64,000 nt of DNA from Anaerolineae bacterium. Lineage in GTDB: Bacteria > Chloroflexota > Anaerolineae > Anaerolineales > Anaerolineaceae. Below the pieces are notes generated by a model that was given only the letters and a program-made list of their open reading frames with translations, did no database searches and had not been told where the DNA came from. The stretch is from positions 64,001-128,000 of the forward strand of contig JABUFD010000008.1 of NCBI GenBank assembly GCA_013314735.1. The letters run 5' to 3'. Positions 34,850 to 44,278 of this stretch are shown here, piece after piece (within the stretch, counting starts at the first letter, position 1; the number at the start of each line of letters is the position of its first letter). Both the position numbers and the translations under genes were made by a program.

Positions 34850-37357
34850 GTGAGGGGATTACGATCTCAAAAATTTTGGCTATCCCTCCAGACTTGGTTC
34901 ATAAGACTTCAGGGGTTTGTAAGAAGTATTCAGTTCATTTTTCAGAAGATTTTCTATAAATTACGCGAGGTTATTACTAAAGCCATTGATGATATTCATA
35001 TATTCGTTGTCTTAGTTAAAACTGTATCATTTTCTATACTCTTTGCTCTCATTACCATCTTAATTATTTACTTTCTCAGTCCCTATGTCGGGTATGTAAA
35101 TATTTCAAACGTTGAAAGTTATGATAACTTATTAATTGCGGTAGCAAGTATCACGGGAATATTTTTATCCCTATACTTTACTGGTCTAAATACCGTTATT
35201 GGAAGTTTATATGCTAAATCACCGCACCCAGTCCGTAACCTATTTATTCAGGAAAGGATTGGAAGTTTTTCCGTTAATTTTATTATCTGGCTAACTTTAG
35301 TGTCTTTGGGTTCGTTAGTGTTAGGTGTTACTTGGGATGTTCGGTCAAAATTAACTGTCATAGTTATTGTTGTTTCTGGTTGTTTTTCCATTTTATTCTT
35401 TGCTCAATTGGGGAAACGTGCTTTTTACTTTTTCGACCCAACAGGTTTTTCACCGCAGTTGCTTTCCGAATTAGCTAGATGGAGCAGACAAGCATCTTCT
35501 AATGGAGTCTTGTTTGCCAACCCTGCATTTCAATTTTATTATCATAGGAAAGGAAATATTGTTTTAGATAGCTTTATTGGATTAAACAAAGTCGCGTTAT
35601 CAGAAAACCATTTAAAAGAAGAGGCTTTATCGTATTTAATTAGTTCTGTCATTTCAACATATTCCAGGTACTTATACACAAAAAAAAGTATCCCAACAAA
35701 AAGTAGATGGTTTCCATATAAAAATAAATATAAAGATTGGTATCTACCCTCTGATTATTACATACATATTGCAGCAACCGCAAAGGCTGAGTTATTCCCT
35801 GCATCAGAGCCGGATCACTATTGGCTTGAAAATGGTTTTGAAAATATTGAGGTTAGTGCCCTAAAAGCATCAGTAAATAGCGACTTCCCAAGTACTACAA
35901 GCAAAATTCTTGCTGATGTTTTTTCCCAATTTACTGAACTCGGTAGATCAGGAGAAATTCAGCAGGCACTGCTGTTCCATTCAAAGATTGAATTATCTAT
36001 AAGAGCTACACTAGAAAACAATCTACCTACAATAGCGGAATTACAGGTAGATCAAAACGATGCAATTCAAACCATCGGCATATTAGAAGTATTGTGTTCT
36101 TACTTAGTCACACTAGTCGCAGGTTTCTTTTCCTCCTTTGATTCACTTGATCCTTCCTCATTTTCAATAAAAATTGAAAGGCAAAATTGGACAAGATCAG
36201 ATTCCCCTTATGCTCTAGGACTCCCATTTAGCATACTACCAGATATTGAAGACATTTCCGCTAAACTTATCTTTGAACACCAAGTTGAAGGTAAATTCAT
36301 CACGCCAGATTGGTATATTAGTGAATTAATCGCTCGAAAAATTTCCTTGTATCTTGTTGAAACAATGTCTTCTTTACTAACTAAAGGTATTAAGTTCTTC
36401 TTATATTGGATAAAAGCTTTTGAAGAAAATCATCAAACTATCAAAACTATAGTGGTTATCGATCGGGGAATGGAGTTTTCGGAAAAATTAAAAACAATGG
36501 CGATATCTGGTAATCAATTGATACGAAATCTATATAAATTGAAATCAATTGATCTTACATGGGGGACATGGAATCATGATGATAAGTTATCCGAAATCGA
36601 GCAATTCAATAAAGAATTGATTACCCGTTTGGCCTCTCATTTACCTGAACTGTCAGGACTAAAGAGGACTGACAATATCCCTGATTATTTTGGGAAATCT
36701 TTAGTGATTATCGGGGATGAGTGTTTTCGTTCTCTTGATTCGAATGAGCAAATGTACTTCGAGGCAATTTTTCAAAAATACTTTATTGGATGTCTATTAA
36801 TATATGAAAACTTAAGGAAGACAACTGAGGATAGGAACCTCCATGATCGATTTATTGCATTATCAGAACCATTAATGGATTTATTTGATATGAGTGGATA
36901 TTCTCTTCTTTATTCAGAATTCCATCAAAATCCGGAGCTATGGAAAATATGCATGTCCGTATGGGATGATTATTTTAATGTTGAAGATTCAGAAGGGTTA
37001 TTACAAACAATGGGAGCTTTGTATAATTACAGGCAAGATTCCTTTGTTAATACCGAGCGTGAAAATATTAGAACCCAATGGAAAATGAAGTTCCTCCATC
37101 GATTGAGGCTTCTGCCAAAAAAACACATTGAGGAAGTAGGTTTTTTAGGGGGGTGTACAGTTCCCGATCATCCAAGTGAAATTATATCAGTGGTAGCAGA
37201 CTGTGGCGAAATTATGATGCCAAGTTATAACCCCGATGAAATCTTTATAGATCTTTACATAAAAAAACAAGCAGTCGCAAAAGATATAGATTTTAGATTG
37301 AGATACCCGATTACAGAGATGATATCATGTAACCATAATAGAAAACCAAGCAAATGA
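34850..37357 (+). CDS. Large AT-rich membrane protein of unknown function
   Basis: 835 residues from a GTG that has AAAGGAG 7 bases upstream. About four N-terminal membrane helices: LFALITILIIYFLSPYVG, LLIAVASITGIFLSLYFTGL, IIWLTLVSLGSLVLGVTW and LTVIVIVVSGCFSILFFA. The rest (about 195-835) is soluble, Lys/Ser/Phe-rich and predicted helical with no recognised motif. The N-terminus loosely recalls DUF2254. Composition differs sharply from neighbours (21 G+C in 35041-35100), which suggests horizontal transfer. It probably forms a two-gene cassette with the next gene. Confidence 0.8.
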   Translation: MRGLRSQKFWLSLQTWFIRLQGFVRSIQFIFQKIFYKLREVITKAIDDIHIFVVLVKTVSFSILFALITILIIYFLSPYVGYVNISNVESYDNLLIAVASITGIFLSLYFTGLNTVIGSLYAKSPHPVRNLFIQERIGSFSVNFIIWLTLVSLGSLVLGVTWDVRSKLTVIVIVVSGCFSILFFAQLGKRAFYFFDPTGFSPQLLSELARWSRQASSNGVLFANPAFQFYYHRKGNIVLDSFIGLNKVALSENHLKEEALSYLISSVISTYSRYLYTKKSIPTKSRWFPYKNKYKDWYLPSDYYIHIAATAKAELFPASEPDHYWLENGFENIEVSALKASVNSDFPSTTSKILADVFSQFTELGRSGEIQQALLFHSKIELSIRATLENNLPTIAELQVDQNDAIQTIGILEVLCSYLVTLVAGFFSSFDSLDPSSFSIKIERQNWTRSDSPYALGLPFSILPDIEDISAKLIFEHQVEGKFITPDWYISELIARKISLYLVETMSSLLTKGIKFFLYWIKAFEENHQTIKTIVVIDRGMEFSEKLKTMAISGNQLIRNLYKLKSIDLTWGTWNHDDKLSEIEQFNKELITRLASHLPELSGLKRTDNIPDYFGKSLVIIGDECFRSLDSNEQMYFEAIFQKYFIGCLLIYENLRKTTEDRNLHDRFIALSEPLMDLFDMSGYSLLYSEFHQNPELWKICMSVWDDYFNVEDSEGLLQTMGALYNYRQDSFVNTERENIRTQWKMKFLHRLRLLPKKHIEEVGFLGGCTVPDHPSEIISVVADCGEIMMPSYNPDEIFIDLYIKKQAVAKDIDFRLRYPITEMISCNHNRKPSK

Positions 37358-37414
37358 TGTCAATAAAAGAAGGTCTAGCGAAGATGGTTTACCGAAAAAT
37401 GGGATAGTAAATAC

Positions 37415-38398
37415 ATGAGAAAAAAGCTAATTCATTTTGAACCCCGTAGCGTTTCTTTTCAAACTGACAGCGTGTACTCTCGCTATCAAGATCGTGCTTT
37501 TTATGCGCATATGTTCCTTGAAGATTTTGGTACTTCAATAATGCCGATCGGTGGAAGACGTTATTCAGGAAAACCGTTTTCTGTTTCTGTTTTACCGGAT
37601 GAAAAACAACATAGAATAAAAGTTAACCTTCTCTTTCCAAGCGAATATCACTCATATGACAAACTGTATTCACCGATGGAAGAGACTGTATCAGGTTTTA
37701 TTGAACATTGCGCAAAAAGGCTAATTGTTCGTGGCACTCAATATTATGAAATTGTACCTGCTTCGGTAAATCCTGAAATGGTAAAAGGAACTCCGAATTT
37801 CACTGAACCGGTATTTGTTCTGGTAAATATATCAGGCAGGGTTAAGAAATTGGGAGGTGTATATATTCAATTCATCCCCAAGAATCTTTGGAATAAGGTG
37901 CATAAAAAATTTGTTTTACTACCTGCAAGTTCGGTATGGCAAGTTTCTATTCCCAAGGAAATAGTTGGAACAAGATCAATCGAGAAAGTGCTGAAAGGCT
38001 TATTTGTCGCTGGAGGAAAACATCAGGTTGAAATGAAATTAATTGATGAAGGTATATTAAAAAAGGGAACATTCGATGTTGATGCTTATAATCGGAATGT
38101 AGAGTTATATGTTGCTTGGCTTACAAGATACTGGGGATGGGATGTCAGGTCTTCCTTACAAAGATATACCCTAGAATATTATCAAATCTATAGAAGGATA
38201 GTGTCTGCGTATAGCCTAGCAATTTTTCGTGAGTATATTTTTCAAAACATGAATTCTTTGCTACGCAAGATTGGTTATGGTTGTCAAATGGATATGGATG
38301 GATTGCCAACGTCATTTTCCATTTCACAAATGTTTACAAAGTTAGAGGAAAAGGGGATATCTTTTAAAGAAGCATATGATTTAACGAATATACATTAG
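37415..38398 (+). CDS. AT-rich soluble protein, partner of the preceding membrane protein
   Basis: 327 residues (MRKKLIHFEPRSVSFQTDSV ...), predicted soluble alpha/beta with aromatic-rich segments (RYWGWDVRSSLQRYTLEYYQIYRR). No family recognised. It starts 57 bases after the membrane gene, in the same direction and with the same low GC, so the two are likely co-transcribed and co-inherited. No Shine-Dalgarno better than a weak GGGA stretch is seen. Defence, sensing or surface assembly are all possible but unsupported. Confidence 0.75.
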   Translation: MRKKLIHFEPRSVSFQTDSVYSRYQDRAFYAHMFLEDFGTSIMPIGGRRYSGKPFSVSVLPDEKQHRIKVNLLFPSEYHSYDKLYSPMEETVSGFIEHCAKRLIVRGTQYYEIVPASVNPEMVKGTPNFTEPVFVLVNISGRVKKLGGVYIQFIPKNLWNKVHKKFVLLPASSVWQVSIPKEIVGTRSIEKVLKGLFVAGGKHQVEMKLIDEGILKKGTFDVDAYNRNVELYVAWLTRYWGWDVRSSLQRYTLEYYQIYRRIVSAYSLAIFREYIFQNMNSLLRKIGYGCQMDMDGLPTSFSISQMFTKLEEKGISFKEAYDLTNIH

Positions 38399-38416
38399 CT
38401 TCACTTACCATCATGG

Positions 38417-38422
38417 TACAAT
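38417..38422 (+). promoter_or_regulatory. Extended -10 box of a probable leaderless gene
   Basis: TACAAT in TGGTACAATC, ending 6 bases before the ATG at 38429, so transcription would start at or next to the start codon. Confidence 0.55.
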
Positions 38423-38428
38423 CACCGC

Positions 38429-39052
38429 ATGCCCGAACCCACCCCCTCCCCGGCGATGCAGGCCTTCCTGGACAGCCTGCAGATCGATTACTACAAATGG
38501 CACGACGGCATCGGCTATGACCTGCACGCGCTGCGGCAGCTGCGCGGCGCGGAACAGCAGCAGGCCGAAGACCTGCTGGTTGCCAACCGCCACCGCGATT
38601 GGCGCGAGGTGGAAGCCCTTGCTGCCCTGGCCACCCCGCGCGCCATCCAGGCGCTGCACGACTGCCTGGAGAGCCCCAACAACGATGTATGCCTGTTTGC
38701 CGCGCGCTATTTAAAGGAAATGGGCATCGCTGACTGCGTGGAGGCGGTGGTGGTGGCAACCCTGCCGCGCACCCGCATTGGTTATGGCATGACGTACGCC
38801 CTGGCGCTGGCCAGGGACTACCCCGGCGAGCGCATCCGCGAAACGGTGCTGCGCTGCGCCTTGCACGGCAACGACGATATCCGCATCCACTGCGCCGCGA
38901 TGGCGCTGCACCTGTACGGGGTCACCGAGCAGGAATTTGACCCCGCCTTTCCGGTGATCTACGCGGTCGGCACGCAGGCGGAACCCCAGCGCCGCGCGGC
39001 CTTCGCCGAACTGTGCCGCCTGGTTGGGCAGGACCCGGCGCGCTTCGGCTGA
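38429..39052 (+). CDS. HEAT-repeat protein
   Basis: 207 residues of helical HEAT-like repeats: EVEALAALATPRAIQALHDCLESPNNDVCLFAARYLKEMG and DIRIHCAAMALHLYGV. It begins MPEPTPSPAMQAFLDSLQID. GC content returns to the window average here, marking the right edge of the AT-rich islet. There is no ribosome site, but a -10 box lies 6 bases upstream (leaderless). A protein-interaction role is typical for such proteins; no specific function can be read. Confidence 0.72.
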   Translation: MPEPTPSPAMQAFLDSLQIDYYKWHDGIGYDLHALRQLRGAEQQQAEDLLVANRHRDWREVEALAALATPRAIQALHDCLESPNNDVCLFAARYLKEMGIADCVEAVVVATLPRTRIGYGMTYALALARDYPGERIRETVLRCALHGNDDIRIHCAAMALHLYGVTEQEFDPAFPVIYAVGTQAEPQRRAAFAELCRLVGQDPARFG

Positions 39053-39064
39053 CGATCTGGCTGA

Positions 39065-40459
39065 TCAGTCCCCGCTGGCCGACCCTTTGGGTTGCGACCC
39101 TCTGGGTTGCGACCCTCCGGGTTCCGACCCAAAGGGTTGCGCTTCCTGAAGCGCTGCCGCGTACTCCGGCAGGTCACGTTCCAGGGTGCGGGTGGGCCGC
39201 CAGGCGTACATCACGGCGGTGACCGCGAACATCAGCGTGCCGGCGATCACCATCAGCAGCCCCATCCCGCTGCCGGGCTGTGTGCCCACCAGCGGCGCCA
39301 CCGCCTGCCATCCCGCGCCATCCACGGCCGGCTCCAGCACACGGTCCACCAGCGGCCCGGTGACCGCGTACGAGAGCGGGTTGGCCAGGTACATCAACTG
39401 GAACAGGATCGAGAACACGCGGCCCTGCATCTCCGGCGGCACCTTGGCCTGCAGGATCGACATGAACGAGGCATCGATCAGGGGTGAGGCGAAAAAGATG
39501 AAGAACAGGGAAATCCCCAACATCAACGGGCTGCGGGAAACCCCGTACAGCACCAGGCACAGCGCGCGGAACAACAGCCCGATCATGATCCCGTGCACGC
39601 GTGGGCGGGTGCCGCCGAAGATCGCCACCAGCACCCCGCCGACCACGATCCCGGCATTCATCATCCCCAGCAGGATGCCCAGCTGCGCCTCGCCGCCGGT
39701 GAGGGTGAGGATATAGGGCGTGGAAAGGTGGGTGGGGCCGGAGAGAAGGAAGTTGATCACCGCCGCCAGCAGCATCAGCAGCACCAGGGCTTTGCGGTCG
39801 AGCAGAAAGCGCAGGCCTTTTTTGTATTCCGCGGCGAAAAAGCGCGCCGAAAGCGGTTCGCTGCGCGGGGTGCCGGGCTGGGGGATGCGCACCAGCACCA
39901 CCACCGCCGCCGCCGCGAGGTAGGTTGCCAGGTCGACCATCATCACCCCGGTCACGTCGATCAGGGCGTAGACAAAGCCGGTGACCACCGGGGCGATGAT
40001 CCCGGCGATGGGGCCGATCAGCTGGCGCACCACGTTGGCGCGGTCGCGGTGGCGCTCCGGCACCAGCATCGTGGTTGAGGCCTCCATGGCCGGACGCTGG
40101 AACATATCCATGATGCCGCCGATGAAGGACAGCAAATACAGCTGCCACAGCGCAAAGTGGCCGGTGAAGAAGGCCGTCATCAGCAGCAGCGTGCACAGCG
40201 CCGAGATGCTGTCGGTGAGCAGCAGCACCGTGCGGCGCTTCCAGTGATCCACCAGCACCCCCGCGAAACTGCCCCCCAGGATCAGCGGCAGGGCGCTGAA
40301 GAGCGAGGTGAGCATCACCGGGGTGGTGCTGCCGGTATCCTGAAAAATGCGGATACCCAGGGCGATGCCGGTCATGCGGCTGCCAATGCCAGACAGCACC
40401 TGGGTGCCGGCGATCCAGAAAAAAGTACGCATGGTATGGGCAGGTCGGGCGGCTTCCAT
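39065..40459 (-). CDS. Major facilitator superfamily transporter
   Basis: 464 residues with about 12 transmembrane helices, including MRTFFWIAGTQVLSGIGSRMTG and VMLTSLFSALPLILGGSFAG, and motif A-like DHWKRRT after helix 2. It resembles MFS efflux/enterobactin exporter-like (EntS, MFS_3) permeases. The ATG at 40459 has GGAGG 8 bases upstream; the frame extends to 40474. The C-terminus ends in a short repetitive tail EPGGSQPRGSQPKGSASGD encoded by tandem GGGTTGCGACCC-like repeats (39080-39140), probably a recent repeat insertion. Substrate unknown. Confidence 0.9.
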   Translation of the reverse strand: MEAARPAHTMRTFFWIAGTQVLSGIGSRMTGIALGIRIFQDTGSTTPVMLTSLFSALPLILGGSFAGVLVDHWKRRTVLLLTDSISALCTLLLMTAFFTGHFALWQLYLLSFIGGIMDMFQRPAMEASTTMLVPERHRDRANVVRQLIGPIAGIIAPVVTGFVYALIDVTGVMMVDLATYLAAAAVVVLVRIPQPGTPRSEPLSARFFAAEYKKGLRFLLDRKALVLLMLLAAVINFLLSGPTHLSTPYILTLTGGEAQLGILLGMMNAGIVVGGVLVAIFGGTRPRVHGIMIGLLFRALCLVLYGVSRSPLMLGISLFFIFFASPLIDASFMSILQAKVPPEMQGRVFSILFQLMYLANPLSYAVTGPLVDRVLEPAVDGAGWQAVAPLVGTQPGSGMGLLMVIAGTLMFAVTAVMYAWRPTRTLERDLPEYAAALQEAQPFGSEPGGSQPRGSQPKGSASGD

Positions 40460-40539
40460 CAGCGGGTCCTCCATTCGATTGTCGTTTTCTTCCTGCCGCT
40501 GAGTATATCACGCTTGGCCGCGTGCAACCCATTCCTGGG

Positions 40540-40960
40540 CGTTGTTTTCGCACGCTCCCCATTCACACGCTCCCCATTTCACACGCTCCCCATTCACACG
40601 CTCCCCGAGCTTGTCGAGGGGAGAACCAATCTTACCCGCGACGATGTCGCTTCGATGGTTGGTGAGCCTGTCGAACCACAGGCTCAGCGACCGTTAAATC
40701 GAAAGGTCGAAGTGTGTCGAGGGGAGGTTCTCTCATACCCGCCACAATGTCGCCCTCTTATGTTAACCGCGGATAACGCGAATCTTCGCAGATAGCTCTC
40801 CATATCCGCGTCAATCCGTGAAATCCGTGGTTAATCCGCCCTGTTAACACACTGCCCATTCACAAGCTCCCCATTCACACGCTCCCCGAGCTCTTGCACT
40901 GAGCCCTTGCACTGAGCCTGTCGAAGTGTGTCGAGGGGAGGTTCTCTCATACCCGCGAGG
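40540..40960. repeat. Dispersed palindromic repeat cluster
   Basis: Several CACGCTCCCC(ATTCA) and CGAGCTTGTCGAGGGGAGAA modules with GATGTCGCTTCGATGGTTGG and one AACCGCGGATAACGCGAATC unit (40764-40840). The region to 41089 holds no gene other than a possible promoter near 41054 (GGTATGAT). Confidence 0.85.
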
Positions 40961-41089
40961 GTGTTGTTTCGGTAGAATACAAACATTAAATAAAATTAAT
41001 ATTACCAAACCGCCACGCCTGGCAATCCCTTGCCACAGCCCCCCGCTTCCGGTATGATTGAAGCACACCCCCGCACCCAGGAGAATCCC

Positions 41090-41716
41090 ATGCCCAAACC
41101 AACCGCCACACCCCCGACCAAACCCACCATCGACCCCCGCCAACCGTCCCCGCCCGCCGGCTACGAACTGGCGAAAACCATCGTCTTCACGCGCGACAAC
41201 CCCAATTACCTGTGGGTCAACATTTTGATGGCGCTGCTGCTGCTGGTGTTCTACCAGTTGTTTTCCAACCTGACCGTGACCCTGGTGCCGGGCTTTGAAG
41301 GCGCGTGGCTGGGTGGGTTTTCCGGCTGGGGCGTGCTGCTGGTGTTCCTGATGGCGTTCGTGATGATGTTCCTGCACGAAAGCATCCATTACCTGGGGAT
41401 GTGGGTGCTTTCCGGTGTGCGCCCGCGCTTCACCGCCAAAAGCTTCAACCCACGCGCGGTGTTGGCGCAAACCTGGTTCCCGCCGCTGGTGTATATTGCC
41501 ATGAAACTGACCCCACTGGTGCTGCTGACCGCGGTGTATTTTCTGATCGCTCCATATCTCCCGCTCGACTGGCTCGATTATGTGATCTTCTTTTTTGCCG
41601 GCAACGCCGCCTATGCCGCCCAGGACCTGCTGAGCGTGGCCGGGGTGCTGCGCGTGCCCGGTAAAAAACTGGTCGAAGACCGCAGCGAAGTGGTGTTCAT
41701 CTACACCGCCAGGTAA
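41090..41716 (+). CDS. DUF3267-like putative zinc metalloprotease, membrane
   Basis: 208 residues with four to five transmembrane helices and a zinc-binding HExxH in FLHESIHYLGMWVL (about residue 99). A disordered Pro-rich N-terminus (about 25 residues) is followed by NYLWVNILMALLLLVFYQLF and VLLVFLMAFVMMF. The DUF3267 family is a membrane metalloprotease-like group related to M50. AGGAG lies 8 bases before the ATG. Substrate unknown; the gene stands alone between two repeat clusters. Confidence 0.78.
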   Translation: MPKPTATPPTKPTIDPRQPSPPAGYELAKTIVFTRDNPNYLWVNILMALLLLVFYQLFSNLTVTLVPGFEGAWLGGFSGWGVLLVFLMAFVMMFLHESIHYLGMWVLSGVRPRFTAKSFNPRAVLAQTWFPPLVYIAMKLTPLVLLTAVYFLIAPYLPLDWLDYVIFFFAGNAAYAAQDLLSVAGVLRVPGKKLVEDRSEVVFIYTAR

Positions 41717-41744
41717 GCGGGACTGCGACCGTAACCCCCAAACG

Positions 41745-42140
41745 CTTCCCATTCACACGCTCCCCGTTAACACGCTCCCCGAGCCCTTGCACTGAGCCTG
41801 TCGAAGTGTGTCGAAGTGTCGAGGGGAGAACCTAAGTTAACCGCGACAATGTCGCTTCGACAGGCTCAGCGACCGTTGTTCTTACACGCTCCTCATTAAC
41901 ACGCTCCCCGAGCCTGTCGAGGGGAGATCGTAACTTGCCCGCAAGGATGTCGCCTCGACGCTGCTCGGCGACCGTTGGATTTGCACGATCCCCGAGCTCT
42001 TGCACTGAGCCCTTGCACTGAGCCTGTCGAAGTGTGTCGAGGGGAGAACCTAAGTTAACCGCGAGGATGTCGCTTCGACAGGCTCAGCGACCGTTATGAT
42101 GAAGGGTCGAGGGGAGATCCAATCGTCCCCGCAAGGATGT
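41745..42140. repeat. Dispersed palindromic repeat cluster
   Basis: Repeated CACGCTCCCCGAGCCCTTGC, CTGTCGAAGTGTGTCGAAGT, GGGGAGAACCTAAGTTAACC and GCTTCGACAGGCTCAGCGAC modules. No gene. A short AT-rich stretch before 42292 may hold the promoter (TGGTATTGT near 42230). Confidence 0.85.
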
Positions 42141-42291
42141 CGTTATCCATAACATTAAAAATAATTAATCTAACCATCCCACCCTGATACCCTTTGACAG
42201 GCATTTGACAGGTTTTGATAGCCGCGCGTGTGGTATTGTTATCGCAGCGGCCAGGGGGCAGGCACGCATACCCAATCAAGGAGAAACAAAC

Positions 42292-43950
42292 ATGACAGAA
42301 TCCGAAACGACATCGATCCTGCAACCCGCCCCGGCGCAAAACACCGGCTTGCCGCGGCGGCTGCGCGCCTTTTTTCTCGGCGGCTTCGCCGTCAGCCTCG
42401 CCGTCGACCTGCTCTTCTGGCAGAAACCCTTCGGCTGGTCGTACCTGGTATGGGTCGGGCTGATCCTGCTGGCGGCGCTGATCCTGGGGCGGGTGGAAGG
42501 CAAACGGCCGCACCCGGCCGCCCTGCTGTTGATGGGCGGCGCGCTGCTGTCTGCCGCCCTGGCGGTGTGGCGTATGGAGATCGGTACGCGCGTTTACAAT
42601 GTGCTCTTCTCCCTGCTCTTCATGGGCCTGGCGTGTGACAGCCTGCTCAGCGGCGAGGTGCTGCGCTTCCGTATGGTGGATGCCTTTCTGCGCGGCGCGC
42701 TGACCGTCTTCGCCGCCATCGAGCGGCCCATCAGCGCCCTGCTGCGGTTGGGCGATCAGAAAAAGCGCGGCGAACACCCCGGCACCTGGCGCAGCGTCGG
42801 CTTCCCGATCCTGCGCGGCGTGCTGTTGGCGCTGCCCGTGCTGCTGGTGTTCGGCCTGCTGCTCGCCAGTGCCGATCCGGTCTTCGGGCAGTACCTGGAA
42901 GGGTTCTTTGCATGGCTCAAGGTCGACAACTGGTTCGATTTCGCCTTCCGCGTGTTCTATGTGCTGGTGCTGGGGTTCCTGTTCAGCGGCCTGCTGCTGC
43001 ATGCCTACAGTGAAAAGCGCCATTACCGCCGCCCGGATGGTGGTCAGGGCATGGTTCAACCCTTCCTCGGGCGGATCGAGACCTACACCGTGCTGGGGCT
43101 GGTGCTGCTCCTGTTCGGCGCCTTCCTGCTGGTGCAGGCGCGCTATTTCTTCGGCGGCGACACCAACATCAACCTCGATGGCTACACCTATGCCGAATAC
43201 GCGCGCAAAGGCGCGGAGGAGCTGATCATCGTGGCGGTGCTGTCGCTGGGGCTGTACCAGGTGCTGCATACCGTTACCAAACTGCCGGAAAAGAAGGACC
43301 GCCTGGTGCTGCACATCCTGTTGACGATCCTGATGATCGAAGTGGTGGTGATCCTGTTTTCCAGCTACCAGCGCCTGATGCTGTATGAAACCGCCTACGG
43401 CTTCACCCGCATCCGCGTGCGCACGCATTTGTTTATCCTGTGGCTGGCGGCGTTATTGGCACTGGTGGTGGTGATCGAGTGGCTGGGGAAAAGCGACCGC
43501 TTCTTCCCGGTGCTGCTGGCAGTCAGCTTCGGATTCGTGGTGACGCAGGGCTTGCTCAACATCGACCAGCACATTGTGCGCCAGAACCTGGCGCGCCTGC
43601 AAGGCGATTTGCCGGCGGATGCCAGCCGCACGCTGGACCATTATCATCTTTCCACCCTCTCGGATGATGCTGTGCCGGCGATGCTGGATGCCGCCCGTGA
43701 CGGCGCCCTGGGGGAACTGGAGCGGGAGATGTTCACGGCGGAACTCAGCTGCCGCCTGTGGAACTGGTCACGGGAGGCAGAAGGCGCAGACCCGCTGCCG
43801 TGGTACGCGCGCAACCCTTCGACGGTACGGGCACAGGCCCTGCTGGCCGGTTTTGCCCCCCTTCCGGTGACCGACAGCGTAGAAATGCCGTCGGTGGCGC
43901 TTTCCAACGGCGATTCGCATGCTTGCGGCTGGGGGCCGTACTGGGACTAA
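42292..43950 (+). CDS. DUF4173 family multi-pass membrane protein
   Basis: 552 residues with about 10 membrane helices. The family core is VQARYFFGGDTNINLDGYTYAEYARKGAEELIIVAVLSLG, matching the DUF4173 signature (FVQ-rYlFG ... tYAEYaRkGFfeL). A charged segment (KKRGEHPGTWRSV) and a cytoplasmic C-terminal ~110 residues follow. AAGGAG lies 8 bases before the ATG. No molecular function is known. A perfect hairpin follows the gene. Confidence 0.85.
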   Translation: MTESETTSILQPAPAQNTGLPRRLRAFFLGGFAVSLAVDLLFWQKPFGWSYLVWVGLILLAALILGRVEGKRPHPAALLLMGGALLSAALAVWRMEIGTRVYNVLFSLLFMGLACDSLLSGEVLRFRMVDAFLRGALTVFAAIERPISALLRLGDQKKRGEHPGTWRSVGFPILRGVLLALPVLLVFGLLLASADPVFGQYLEGFFAWLKVDNWFDFAFRVFYVLVLGFLFSGLLLHAYSEKRHYRRPDGGQGMVQPFLGRIETYTVLGLVLLLFGAFLLVQARYFFGGDTNINLDGYTYAEYARKGAEELIIVAVLSLGLYQVLHTVTKLPEKKDRLVLHILLTILMIEVVVILFSSYQRLMLYETAYGFTRIRVRTHLFILWLAALLALVVVIEWLGKSDRFFPVLLAVSFGFVVTQGLLNIDQHIVRQNLARLQGDLPADASRTLDHYHLSTLSDDAVPAMLDAARDGALGELEREMFTAELSCRLWNWSREAEGADPLPWYARNPSTVRAQALLAGFAPLPVTDSVEMPSVALSNGDSHACGWGPYWD

Positions 43951-43961
43951 ACCATGACAAA

Positions 43962-43994
43962 ACAGAGGGCGGTGGAGAAACCACCGCCCTCTGT
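43962..43994. terminator. Terminator-like perfect hairpin
   Basis: ACAGAGGGCGGTGG / CCACCGCCCTCTGT (43962-43975, 43981-43994), a 14-bp stem with a 5-base loop. On the minus strand TTTTG follows. It probably ends the DUF4173 transcript and can act in both directions. Confidence 0.75.
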
Positions 43995-43995
43995 T

Positions 43996-44225
43996 CATTA
44001 ACACGATCCCCTTTAACACGCTCCCCGAGTGGGTCCCTGAGCCTGTCGAAGGGTCGAGGGGAGAACGTAAGTTACTCGCGACAATGTCACCTCGACGAGC
44101 TCGGTGACCGTTGTGTTCGCACGCTCCCCGAGTGGGTCCCTGAGCCTGTCGAAGGGTCGAGGGGAGATCGCAACTTACCCGCAAGAATGTCACTCCGGCA
44201 GGCTCAGCGACCGTTCCTCTCAAAC
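43996..44225. repeat. Dispersed palindromic repeat cluster
   Basis: CACGATCCCCTTTAACACGC, CTCCCCGAGTGGGTCCCTGA, GCCTGTCGAAGGGTCGAGGG and CAATGTCACCTCGACGAGCT modules in about two copies, ending just before the 3' end of the YhfC gene. Confidence 0.85.
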
Positions 44226-44278
44226 GCCTTCAGAGAACCGGATCTCCCAATCCGCCCGAATGCCCGGGCATTCTCCGC

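Noticed and set aside
34729-34959. 76-residue plus-strand ORF at the start of the AT-rich islet
   Set aside because: It overlaps the GTG-started membrane gene, has no good ribosome site and arises from AT-rich DNA.
43962-43994. Hairpin after DUF4173 as a parS- or REP-like site
   Set aside because: Only one copy is seen and it is next to a gene end, so a terminator is the simpler reading.
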